From Marasmius tenuissimus (lineage: Eukaryota; Basidiomycota; Agaricomycetes; Agaricales; Marasmiaceae), in NCBI GenBank assembly GCA_029532415.1, contig JAQOTA010000014.1, positions 248,001 through 312,000 on the forward strand: a DNA stretch of 64,000 bases, read 5' to 3'. The notes below the pieces were generated by a model that searched no databases, had not been told where the DNA came from, and saw nothing but the letters and a program-made list of their open reading frames with translations. Below, one piece after another: positions 12,243-22,888 of the stretch (the stretch's first letter is position 1; every line of letters starts with the position of its first letter). The position numbers and the translations under genes are program-made.

Positions 12243-12667
12243 CAACATGCAAGTTCCAGATGTTTGAACTGTTTCACCCTTGCATAGTTGCGGCGGATGT
12301 GGTTATAAGGGTTCTTCGACAGTTGGAAACCCTCGTCTCGCTCAATCTAGGTTACGGTCGCCTGGTGGGCAGAGAGAGAAAGCGAAATTTTGGCACTGGG
12401 TACCTTGGGCACCTTATGAGGCCGCCAGAACCCTGGGTTGATACAAACGTTCCTTCGCCCTGGGCGAGGAATTGGCTGGATCGGATCCTTCAAGGGTTTT
12501 TGGTGGCTGGATCGAATTTGGTTATTGAACCACCGGGTGATACGTTCGCAGCGATGCCGTTATGTCCTCAATTAGAGGAACTTAACATTGGAGGATGTGC
12601 CCTCGATGATCGAGATCAGTTGCTTGACTTTGCAATGGAGGCTCGAAGGCACCAGAAGAAATGTCGC
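12243..12667 (+). pseudogene. F-box gene, C-proximal leucine-rich-repeat fragment
   Basis: The open frame (ATG at 12260) reads MFELFHPCIVAADVVIRVL, then QLETLVSLNLGYGRLVGRE and, near the end, MPLCPQLEELNIGGCALDD. This again fits the C-terminal LRR part of the same gene. The frame runs to the left end of the palindrome-rich element at 12668; its stop codon TAG is formed by the element's first bases. Confidence 0.65.
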
Positions 12668-14052
12668 TAGATTCTGACCGCTCGCGAACACCCAAATCGC
12701 TTGTGAGCGGTCATGAGCATTGTGAGCCTCGGGACGGCTCACAAGTGAATACGGGACACCTCATTTCTTGTGTGCCCTCGTGAGCACTGCGAGCCTCGCA
12801 GTGCTCATGAGCATATCAATGTTCCTGAGCTTCCATGAACTCAGCTTTTCTCACATTCGCACATGAACAGACTGCCAAAGGGAACAAATAAAAATATAGA
12901 AATACAAAACAATATTAGTACATTGATAGTGACTACCTAACTAATATGCAGCTAAACTAGCTGAATACACGCAGTCTAATTATCAACAGTACTCAGCGTA
13001 TTCAACCTTCCAGTCTATCACATCCGTTCGTGTTGTCCTGCTGCAGTGGGAATAGTCAGCAAGGTGTGACTCATCGAGACGTTCAGAAAGCTAGAACATA
13101 CCTCTGACATGTTAACATACTTCTGATAGATAGTGTCAACACAGTTGATAAGAAGAACGAGGGGGGAAGAATCCTGAGGACGGGGGATAAGTATGTAGGG
13201 AATGGCCAGGTATTTATATATCTTGGGGATGGTCCGTGCGCCGTCTTTCCTTGCCTATAAACGGTAGTCCCAGCCTGCCAGCTTCATCATGACGTCGGTG
13301 GTGCACGGACCTTTTGATCACGTTTCTAAAGTGTGCGTTCAACGTTATCTCCAGACTCTGGGTGATTCTCGTCAGAGGAAGTTCATTAGACAGTCAGACA
13401 AGAACAGAAGGATGCGCATACCTGTCCTTCGTTATAGTCCACTCTCTGTCTTCAAGAAGATCCCATGTATGTCGTGCCGGTTTTCAAGCCGCCTATTTTT
13501 CCTTGACGTGAAAGATACCTTGCATCTTCACAGTCGACCCAACAGCTTGCAGTATGGAGCCATCCTGGGCAAAGGGGTATTCATCAAGGTTTATGGCAAC
13601 AATAGCGGTAGTGTGCTGTTGAACATCCAGTGACAAAGTTGACTACGGCGAGGGCAAGGGCAAGGTGTTGATGGTTGTTGCGATACAAGAGCGGGATGAG
13701 GTGGCTGTGCAGCCCGCGTTCCCAGGATATGGCTAACGCGAGTTCCATTTCGTCTAACGCCCAGGGGAAAATCGAGTGCCGGGTGCTTGCATCCTTGAAT
13801 TTCGGCCTGGAAGGATCACATCGGGTCACGGTATGGACGTTGATGAAGCAGCCATAAGCCTCAGAGCTGTTCCTGAGCATTGATGAGCAGCTATGAGACT
13901 CAGAGATGCTCCCGAGCGCTTATGAACTGGCCTGAGCCTCACAGCTGCTCACAAGTGCTCATGCACAGCCCGGCTGTTCAGGAACCCTCATATTAACTCC
14001 ACTTATTCGTGTCACCTCACGAACACTGTAATCACTCGTGATTGATCAGAAT
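12668..14052. mobile_element. Palindrome-rich transposable element (family C, copy 1)
   Basis: A 1,385-bp segment between two F-box gene fragments, with perfect inverted ends TAGATTCTGA (12668-12677) and TCAGAATCTA (14043-14052). Both flanking zones (12670-12840 and 13855-14050) are dense in variants of GTGCTCATGAGC and GTGAGCCTC, which can fold back on themselves. The same ends and motifs recur around the transposon nest at about 31919-32170 and 42985-43191. An ORF at 13289-13633 (114 codons) is not recognisable. The first and last TA may be the duplicated target. The superfamily is unknown. Confidence 0.65.
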
Positions 14053-14327
14053 CTATGTACATATTTTCTGGTGGGGCAAGTTTGCGAACATTCCGAGTCG
14101 ATCTTGGGTGGCCTGTTCGGGGTGATACATGGAAGATCTTTGAAGCACTTCAGGTGCAGAGACAAGGCTCGGAGAGGATGAGGGCGGTACGAGATGTGGG
14201 AGGTGTGACACTGGACTGGAGGTGGGACATTGCAGAGCCGTCGAGGGACCCGAATCCAGTTTCAGATGATGCGACTACCGGTCTGCCACGTGAAGGCAGC
14301 TGGTGGAATGAGTCGCTTTGGTTATAA
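14053..14327 (+). pseudogene. F-box gene, C-terminal fragment
   Basis: Encodes FSGGASLRTFRVDLGWPVRG, then WKIFEALQVQRQG and GVTLDWRWDIAEPS, collinear with and C-terminal to the preceding F-box fragments. The frame ends at a stop codon at 14327. It is separated from the rest of the gene by the element at 12668-14052. Confidence 0.55.
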
Positions 14328-14696
14328 GTGCATCGAGATTTGGATAGTGCATGTCCCGTTAGCTCTAGTTCTAATGATCAGATGATATACGTGCCATTTC
14401 GAAGTTCGGGGAAATTCATTGTAATCACTGTTGTTTGAGCTATTCAAATCGCACCTGATTTCCCATTGAGCAAATGTATCCAGTTGCTTGAACGAGGGCA
14501 AGTCGCACCTTTCCTGCTAGTTTTGATTTATCCATCCAAATATGGGATTCTTTTGAATGACAGGCATGGTAGGGAACTTTGCTTATCTGAGAAGATTTGT
14601 CTGACCAGGCGCCGTCTTCACTGTGAGATGCCCTCTTGTCAGTGAGCAAGAATAGAATTGCCTTATCACAAGTGCACAGTGTTTTGGTACGCATGC
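14328..14696. other. Unassigned spacer before the NACHT remnant
   Basis: About 370 bp with no convincing coding sequence. The similarity to the downstream NACHT gene begins abruptly near 14697, so a truncation breakpoint lies at the right end of this stretch. Confidence 0.3.
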
Positions 14697-16090
14697 CGTG
14701 CTACGTATTGGTGGCTGGGCGGACGAGATCCGAGTGTATCATACCTCCTTCAGTGATTATCTGGTTGACCAAAGGCGATCACAGAAGTTCTACATCGATC
14801 TGTCTGCCCAGAGACATGTCATTGCGCAAAAGTGGCTTCAAAAGCTGACAACCAGCATGATACATGACTATAGGTACGTGAACATCCATTTTTAATCCTA
14901 ATCCTTATCACGAAGCTCTTGCTCACGTCCATAATTCATGTATAGCTTCGACCAACTCTATGACGAAGAAACCAGGCACTTCTTCACAGTGTGGAGACAT
15001 TTTTGCACAGAGACATTTCCTAAACCATCTCGAGATTTGCTAGAATCTCTGCGGAATGTCGACTTTTCCACCTGCTTCCTCTGCGTGCTTCTAATCTACG
15101 CCACGAGGACCGACGATTTAAGACTACTGTCGAAACATCCGCTCACACGCCAATGGCCCTCGATATTTCAGGAGTGTTACTCATGGGTACAGAGCTATGT
15201 GAGTTGCATTCTTTTCAGTTCCATCAAGGTTCCGGGCAGCCTGATCCTGAGATTTTTTGATTGCTACTAGGACGAGAGAGAGTCTGTCGGATCGGATATG
15301 ATCCAGCACCCGTCGTCCGACGGCACACTGCCAGCAGAAGCCTACGAGCGAAAAGTCAATGGTGATAGAAAGCGGGACACTAACGGCCTTGTGGAGGGCC
15401 TTTTGGCCAAGTTTTCCCGGTGCCCAAACTCTTTTCACCTCAAATGTTCTCCGGACGTACACCTTGAAGACGACGACGTGCGTTGGGTCGTCTTCTGCGC
15501 CACACAGTGCCCATGGAAGACGCCTTTGGTTCATCAGGACAAGAGGTTTCGTCAAATTCGATTGCGGCTCACGGACTGCCAGTGCCACGATTGGAGAGGA
15601 TCGAGAGCACATCGCATATCGAGAAGCTTGTGTACAACTCCTCAAGGCTCTCATCTCGGAGTTTATGGTGCTTTCTCATGGTGTTATGATCTACCCAGTT
15701 ACTTTTGAGGCCAACCGGTCAACGATCAACGATTGTTCTGATTTTAACGGGATCTTTCTGAACGTAGTAGAATCAAAGCTTCTGCAACACTGTCATCTCG
15801 ATACAGAGGTATTGTCACTCTGTCATAGCTTTTTCGATTGTGCACTTCAAAAGCCCTTGGCGAGAAGTTTGGGAACCTCCTACGTGTATACAAATAGAGT
15901 GCGACTAGAGGCAAAACTACTCGAGTGGATTGAGGTAAGTATAAATGGCATGACTCATCACATATCAACAACAAACTGACAGCTTTCCCTCATTTAGAGC
16001 TTCCCAGACAGGTTCGCTGATAAAGGTGAATCTATGAAGGCCCAAGTTTTGAGTCTGCCCTGGAGTCAGTGGGCTTCAGCCTTCAAATAA
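14697..16090 (+). pseudogene. 5'-truncated NACHT/NLR-like paralogue (C-terminal half only)
   Basis: Matches the C-terminal half of the gene at 24676-27462: VLRIGGWADEIRVYHTSFSD here against VLRIHSWADAIQLHHTSFRD there. Introns are inferred at 14874-14945, 15199-15270 (donor GTGAGT) and 15935-15997, at the same positions as in the paralogue. The last exon reads SFPDRFADKGESMKAQVLSL to a TAA at 16088-16090. The P-loop/NACHT part is missing. A one-base frameshift lies near 15590, between the frames giving IRLRLTDCQC and REHIAYREACVQLLKALIS. It is therefore a dead fragment of a dispersed NLR family, probably left by duplication or recombination. Confidence 0.75.
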
Positions 16091-16327
16091 AGGCTATATG
16101 ATGAAGACTAGTGGTTAACCCGTGCCGTTCTGGCATGTTCTCGAAAGTTGTACTGGATAGCTACTGTGCGTCTTATTGCACAGATTTGTGACATCGCTTG
16201 AATCGAATAATTTAAAAATCCTCATGGCAACCTAGTGCTCGGCTTGATCTTGGACTCGAACCACGACTATCAACATGCTCTTGCTCACTCTTACAACTTG
16301 GAGAGCTTTGACACGAGCGACGTGGTG
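16091..16327. other. Intergenic, nothing recognised
   Basis: Sequence downstream of the NACHT remnant. No coding, RNA or repeat feature can be supported. Confidence 0.3.
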
Positions 16328-16402
16328 AGAATCGAAAGCGAAAGTGAAAGTGAAAAAGTGCCGGACTTTCGCTTTCTCTTTCGCTTTCACTTCTGTTTTC
16401 AA
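16328..16402. repeat. GAAAGC/GCTTTC hairpin
   Basis: A purine-rich arm built of GAAAGCGAAAGTGAAAGTG faces a complementary pyrimidine-rich arm (CTTTCGCTTTCTCTTTCGC) across a few bases, so the single strand could fold into a long stem. It could be the core of a small MITE or a microsatellite-derived palindrome. Confidence 0.55.
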
Positions 16403-16599
16403 TTTCACGAGGCCTCATCGCTGGTGTCGAACTTCTGGCAAGGTGCATAGCTGAAATTTCTCTCCAGTAAGCAATCCAGCAAGCAGGAGTGCTGCCTTCG
16501 AAACCATTTCTGAATGGTGCTTACGCTCGTTCTCTTTTGCTGTAGAGGCAAAGACATAAACGGGTAGAAGAGGGTTAGAGGTCCGAACAGACGATATAT

Positions 16600-17560
16600 T
16601 GACTGCCTTTCACTGGAATAATCACTGGGGGAACCCACGATGGTCTGTCGTATCAACACAAAGATATCAAGGAGACGGAGGGATGTGGCACCCAATAAGA
16701 CGTCGTACAAGGTTCACTGGGGGAGATTCATTGACATTACTGGTATCTCGGTCTCCTACCGCTGTTGACGGCATTTCTGATTACTGGCAGAAAACCATCC
16801 AGTTCGCTGGGAGGTCTTTCGAGATGTATTCACACGCTCGAATCATTCTCGTTACCTTCCCAACATCGTCTTCTCGTCGCCCAGCAACACCCAACCTCAT
16901 TGGATCCTGTGTCAAACCCATAAATCGATATAACACCAGCGGTAGCTTGGTGTACCCGTTCACCGCATGTTTGAGTTTGAGGATTCTGTTCCGGACCTAC
17001 AGCAAACCCAGAAACCCGATGACCCTTCCATTCCTCCTCCGCATCTAGTCGGACACAGACACGCCAGTAATCGCCATGAAAGCAAGTGATGCTCCCCCAA
17101 TCGATGGTCCACGAGCTGTGTATCTCACAAGCAGTTTCGAATCATCCGTCTCCTCTTAGAATTCTCCATCATAAAACTCCCTCTGAGCGATGTATCGCGC
17201 AAGGTCCACCATCCCCACATAACCCTCTTCTGTCAGTAAGAGTGTCCACCCCGTCGAGTCGATGACAACGCCCCTGTTGCCATTGTCCCGTGGAAAAGCG
17301 ACAGTTAGGTTGTTCCCGGACAATGTTGACTCGCTGGCGATTATGTCGAATTGGGTTTGTGAAATTGTATCGTTGAGGTTTTACGGTGTCGTCTTCATCA
17401 TCAAGGTTGGCTCAGATGCATTGGGAATGATTTGTTGTGCTTCCATTGTATCAACATATGAGGCTGTGGAGGGAGAGACCGAGAAAGATTGCGAGACACA
17501 ATTTTCGTGGAGGACGGTTGTAAAGGCCAGAACGAGATTCGTGTTTGGGATCCTCTTGCG
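16600..17560 (-). pseudogene. Unrecognised decayed coding sequence
   Basis: On the minus strand one frame reads coherently (FDIIASESTLSGNNLTVAFP, then GVVIDSTGWTLLLTEEGYVG and MVDLARYIAQREFYDGEF), then is interrupted by stops and resumes (SIGGASLAFMAITGVCVRL). The composition looks protein-coding and the stops suggest decay, but I cannot name a family. It could also be a gene with introns I have not resolved. Confidence 0.3.
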
Positions 17561-17751
17561 AGTCAACTGTCATCCTATTCATTCCTAGGCACACTCCCAC
17601 AGCTCCGGGCCCCTCATCATACATGCTATCACGATTCACCGAAAAAATAGGCCGAGAGCGAGTGCAGGACAAGGTGGGAAGAAGAAGACGTCAACAAGCG
17701 CCCACAGTGGACCAGGCTTTCACTCAAACCATCACGACACAGTCTTCCACA

Positions 17752-19020
17752 TGTCATCATTTTTTCTCTCTCTCAATCTCGTTCTCGTTTTCGATTGGCA
17801 TTCGTATAGCCCGTCAAGCTGTCCAAATGGCTGGATGAAGAGACATAGCGGAATGAGGTGTGTACTTGATGGTTGAACGTTTAGCTGGTGCATCTTCAAT
17901 AACAAAATTCAAACCAGGGAAACTACATACCTGTTCGACTCGTCCGATCAGAACAGTACATGGTAACAATTCGAACGTTCAACATGGCACATCCGGCGTT
18001 CTCGCGATCTTGCACAGGCATGGGTCACCCACGCAGAATATCAACCTAAGGACCCTTGCTTCGAGTTCAACGGTTTTGGATTGGGATGGCCGGCTCAAGG
18101 TGTCAATAATCTATTCAGTTATATCGAGAGTGCGTTCCTTCTGTCCATCCATCGCATTCTTCTTGTTTTCTAATCCCTCTTTCGTAGCATCCTCTCAGAA
18201 CTCTCGAATGGACAGGCCGTTTTTTGACTTGACCTGATAAGCCCTAGGCCCCATCGCCATCGATCCATCTCTCGTCTTCGTACCTGCGCGTTTCTCTTTG
18301 GGTATCACGGATTCCTCTTCTGTGCAGATCCCCATCTTTAACGACCCAACAAAGCTCTCGAACGTTTTCTGGCTCTTTCGTGGAGCACATCTTCATCCAT
18401 TGCGCAGATCCGGTATAGCGAATTTAGCGTTCAGGACACTAGCAAGAGATCAATCGATCATGAGCAGAGACTGGACTTGATTGAACGGTGTTACGTGCGT
18501 ATTCCTTTCTGTTGCTTGTTTTCCTCCCGCTTCTGTATGCTGATACGTGATCTCACTAGTTGGTACACTTCACCCTAAACCAAGCAATGAGCACGTCTAC
18601 GCCAACTCCACCATTCCTACAATCTTTCACGGACACTCGCAGTACCCTCAACCATAGCACTAGCATCCGTCAGCCAATGTGGCATTGGTACTCACCGGCA
18701 ACGATACAGTGCATACGAAAAGGTCATCGATCTTCAACAATCATCGGGCACATTCTTCCAGGTCAAGCCACCCCTTTTTATTGTCGCCGCGCAGATCCGG
18801 ACATCGTAGACCCTGGCGCCCATTTTCACCTACCCCATCGAGTCCGCAACCACCATGATCTATCTCGGCCGCGATTCGAGTCTTGCTTCCGGGGGCGAAC
18901 CATCCTGATAAATCTACGCCAAACTTCAGCATGTTCATCACCGCGGCCATGTGAGGCACTCAAGGTGAGTTATACTCGTTGCACACACTACAGGGGGTTC
19001 TTCTAACCCAGAAACCTAGG
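17752..19020 (+). pseudogene. Unrecognised multi-exon coding remnant
   Basis: Fragments on the plus strand look like exons: RSRDLAQAWVTHAEYQPKDP and FEFNGFGLGWPAQGVNNLFS near 18010-18125, followed by an intron-like GTGCGT...TTTCGTAG, then further pieces to about 18480 and 18560-18960. An ATG with a hydrophobic start (MSSFFLSLNLVLVF) lies at 17752. Stops break several pieces. I do not recognise the family and treat it as a decayed host gene. Confidence 0.3.
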
Positions 19021-19262
19021 GAATACAAGGCTTCCATTTCGTAGTTCCAGTCGTTACGCATCAGCGCTCAAGGGTTTGAGCTTTATGGTCAGCAGGGGTG
19101 GCTCTATCAACATCGCGTCACCTCAGTCTGGTATAGTCTGTGGGTGATCACTTCATCTGGGTGCGTGTTTGTATCTCGTCTATAACGTCACACAAATATA
19201 TCTTTCCACTCTCATACAGCCCGCAGCAATTCCACTCACGCGACGAAGAACAAGGCCAACCC

Positions 19263-20110
19263 ATGCCAGATACTGTCCCCGGGCAAGATACCATCACCAG
19301 TCATCGTGGATTGCTGCCGTTTAGTGACACCGACACAACCAGCATCGTCCAGTGGTTCAAGGAAGATATCGATTCGATCCATTGGTCCTCTGGCGACGTA
19401 CTGCTTCATGGCAGGCTTCCTCGACCATGTCTGCTTTTGATTCATATTCGTCTGGTGTGGGTACTGAACTAGTAAATTTGGTCCAGGTGCTTTCATCTAT
19501 CTTCCATCCTGCCACCTCCTTACTAACACCTCTTGCGCAGCTCGTAGCCCACGCCCGCCTATTCGAAGGCCTCATCTAAACTCGGGACACCACCTCGCCC
19601 TCGCCGACCCAACAAGCCCCAACCTCCCTCAGTGCCTTCTGCTTCGGTGTATTCCCCCGCATCAGTATCCAAAAACGACAATGGTCTTTCTCAGGCATGT
19701 CCATTCAAGTTCTCCTCGCCATGGCAGTCGCAGCAACCAGCTTGCAGATGAGCAGTCGGATCCAGCGTGGACGATGGGGTTTGACGTTTGGGTGTGGTGT
19801 TTATGAATCCTGGTCTGGGGGTTGTAGGGCATTATGGGGGAAGTGGTCGAATTCGCGGTTTACGACGACCGGTGATTTTATGCTCCCCTCTTACTCTTTT
19901 GTCACAGTGTTTATCAATTTGACTGTAGTCGTCCTAACCGTTGAACTCTTCGCCGGCCCTTCCCTCTTCAACCTTCACCAAAGATTTGTCGCTGCATCGT
20001 GGCTCTTGATCGGTGGTACACTGCAAATGCAAGCTCTGGTATCTCGGCAGCACTTACAGCCCGCAACCGTTCCCAGCGCTCCTCGCCGTGGCAAGTGAAC
20101 GTACAGGTCT
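19263..20110 (+). pseudogene. DUF1275 (YoaK-like) membrane protein, decayed
   Basis: The pieces match the conserved pattern of fungal DUF1275 proteins. From ATG 19263 the frame reads to KEDIDSIHWS. A shifted frame then gives GPLATYCFMAGFLDHVC and FVWCG near 19387-19460, and a further frame NLVQ up to an intron at 19487-19540 (GTGCTT...CAG, with TACTAAC at 19521-19527). After it come AHARLFEG, PTSLSAFCFGVFPRI and finally VVLTVELFAGPSLFNLHQRF near 19926-19990. Intact members are multi-pass membrane proteins of unknown function. At least two frameshifts and an in-frame stop after FEGLI show it is dead. Confidence 0.6.
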
Positions 20111-22888
20111 GGCGATGTTCAAGATCATTAGTAGGGATTCACGGATGATCGCCCCAGGAAAGAGGCTGAATATCAATCGAAGGTCTGGAGTTGATTATGC
20201 AGATGTCGAAGGTGAGCGGATGTGTGTTTTTCATCATGAATCGGGATGGCCATGCTCATTCTCTCATTAGTCGTTCTCAGGTCAAAATCTTCACGTTCCT
20301 GGGAATCCGATGCCTGATGTTACTTGAACTATAAAGATTGACCGGGAGAAGCGTTGCTTTTCGCTCGACCATACATACATTCATGAACATTACCCCAGGT
20401 GGCAGGTGGCGTTTCCTCCGTTTCTTAAATCTTTGTCTTGTATCTACCCAATGTGGGTCTTTTTGCAAGCTTCCACTTCCTCGCTCCATGATTCCAACCG
20501 TTCGAATCGTGACAACCTCACCTATCTTTCCTTGACGACGGAACTGTCTGTCCTATGCTTTAACCGATAGAATTTTATAGTGCCATATATCCGGGGTCCA
20601 GTCGTTGAACCTTGTTCACTCCCATAGCTCAATATTGTTTCTTCGTTGTCCTCAGTGATAGAATGAACGTTTTATAACAGCCTCGCTTTAACATGCCATG
20701 TTGAGAGGAAGGATCGAGCCTGGAGGAAGAGAGACCCATAGGAAAGAGAGGAGGATTGAAACGAGTTGCAATACTGCAGGGAGCAGGAGAAAGAGAGAAG
20801 GCAGAAAGCCTCAGTCGGTGGTGAACAAACTGCTGAGGTAGTATGGTATTCCTAGCTAGCTTATATACGAGAGTACTAGATAGCTAGAATATAGTAGAAT
20901 GGAGTAGAATGTACTGTGCATGATGTAGGTCCAACTGTGCATGATGTACGTAGGAGTAAGTACGATCAGTAAGGCAAAGGGTTGTGGAGTACGGAGGAGT
21001 ATAGTGAGTAATGTAGGGCAAAGGGATAATGATATCATACAATGTGTAGGGTCAGGTAGGCGCAATGGTTAGCTAGGCCGAAGTTGCCATACCTAGAATA
21101 TTGACTAAACGAGTTCGATGAAGATCCATCCAGAGCGGAACCGAGATTTTGGTTTGACGTACTATGTCGAATTTTTGAAGGGTAGATTGTCCAGACAAAG
21201 CTCGTGTATTTTATTAGAGAGTTTGGACGATAGTAGGCGATACTAGTCGTAAGAAAAGGGGGCTAAAGTGGGCGAAAGGAGGCCAGAGCCGCACATGACG
21301 CCGTTGGAGAAGGAGGAGTCAACAAGCGCCCACCCAGCCCCGGGCGACAAAACTTTCACTCAAACCATCATCACGGACAACCATACACACCGATGTCGTA
21401 CACTCCTTCGCAAAACTCAGAAGACTAAACCGATAATCCCTGTTCTGTCGCTCACACAACCTTCCAAGAGTACGACATTGTTATTTTTGGAGTATCTCAT
21501 GGCACTGAACCAGACTGAGCCGTTGTCTCGTGCAGAAATCGTCTCGGAGGACATGCGAGAAAGTTCAGACAGAATAACGACTAGAATTGTCTCGGTGACA
21601 ATACCCTCTCTGATCTGCTGGCTCGTGGCCATGGACCAAATCGAATCGAAAACCATCTTTGGCCCAATGGACTTTGGTATTGTGCAATTGGCCAATCTAT
21701 GGCCACGGGTGAAGGACAGCAAGCTGTTCCCATCAATATGACAGCGATAGACCTCATTATCACCGCGTTACCGTGAATCTCAAGGCTTCATCGATCTTTC
21801 GAACGAAGCACTGCCTCGTTGGGTAGAGCCTGGATGCCCAGAAGGGCGTCAACATGGCCAGGGAGGGCAAGTTTAAAGGTTACTGCGGAAGCCCGAGCGT
21901 TTGGTGCAAGGTGGATCTTCAATGATTTGTACGAGCGTTACGAGATGGGGGTGGGGGGAGGTTTGGCATGTATAAAGGCGCGTTTAATGTTCCACTGACA
22001 TGTTTGCATTTTTAAGATTTCAAACTGATTTCCTCCGCCTCAACCTAGTAGTTCTCCGTCGCAAATTATCGCGACTTTTTATTTCCAAACGACAAAACTA
22101 TCATGAGATTTGATTGACGCCGTTTATTCGCAACGTTCCGAGTCCTCAGTGTGGGCAGGTTTACCAAAAACCTCTGCTTTGTTGTCTAACTTTTGAGGAC
22201 TCCGAATTGTGGAAGTCATGGCTTCCTTACAGTCTCTTGTTCCAAAGGTTTTATTAGCATGACAGCTCATCAAGGCACTCAGAGGGATTGCAATGGCTCG
22301 AACCTCAATGGCACACGCAAGCTCCAAAGATCCTCTACCAGCTCCTAATTTTGTTTGGCACCTTTGGTCGCCGCTGGCCAGGTGTGGTGTTCTATCGTTC
22401 ACCTCCGTCACGCGAATTGTCGTCTTTTTCAGTTGTATGGAGTGACCTGCGGAGCCAATGCCATATCACATATGACTGCTCTCCATCACGTCACAACCCG
22501 AATGTGATAGTTGGTGTCTCTGGATGTCATCTACCTCAACGAGCGTCTCTGTGTTCGACTGCCGCTGAGTTCTTCAGATTGCCCATTGCCACTCTATTCG
22601 TGATATTCTCTAGGACAAAGGCCCTACACCAATCTTAAGGACGACGAATGCTCTACCCTTTTCCATTCCGCGGAGACTTGTTGACACCATCTCCGGTATG
22701 GGCGTGGGGATACAGAAGTGTATTCGTTCTGCTGGTCTTGTTGATTTCCCAGTCAGATTACCGCGATAGGTAATAGTCTGTTTCTGTACGAAGATTGCAA
22801 CCGTATATTGAGGTCTTGTGCAGACCTCATGTGAGCCGCAGGAAGCTATCTTGTTCGCAGTTAGACTTTCCCTCAATCTCGAAAAGTG
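20111..22888. other. Long stretch without a recognisable gene
   Basis: About 2.8 kb with only short, unrecognised ORFs. A segment around 20700-21090 has a TTATATAC box and a tandem GTGCATGATGTA repeat (20930-20950) and could be an old solo LTR, but no convincing ends were found. The stretch at 21310-21385 resembles 17688-17760 (shared GTCAACAAGCGCCCAC and CTTTCACTCAAACCATCA). An ATG at 21393 follows it but meets a stop after eleven codons. Nothing else can be supported. Confidence 0.35.

Noticed and set aside
20698..21085. Solo LTR with TGCCA target duplication
   Set aside because: TGCCA repeats can be found, but the enclosed segment would end in AGT and lacks inverted termini.
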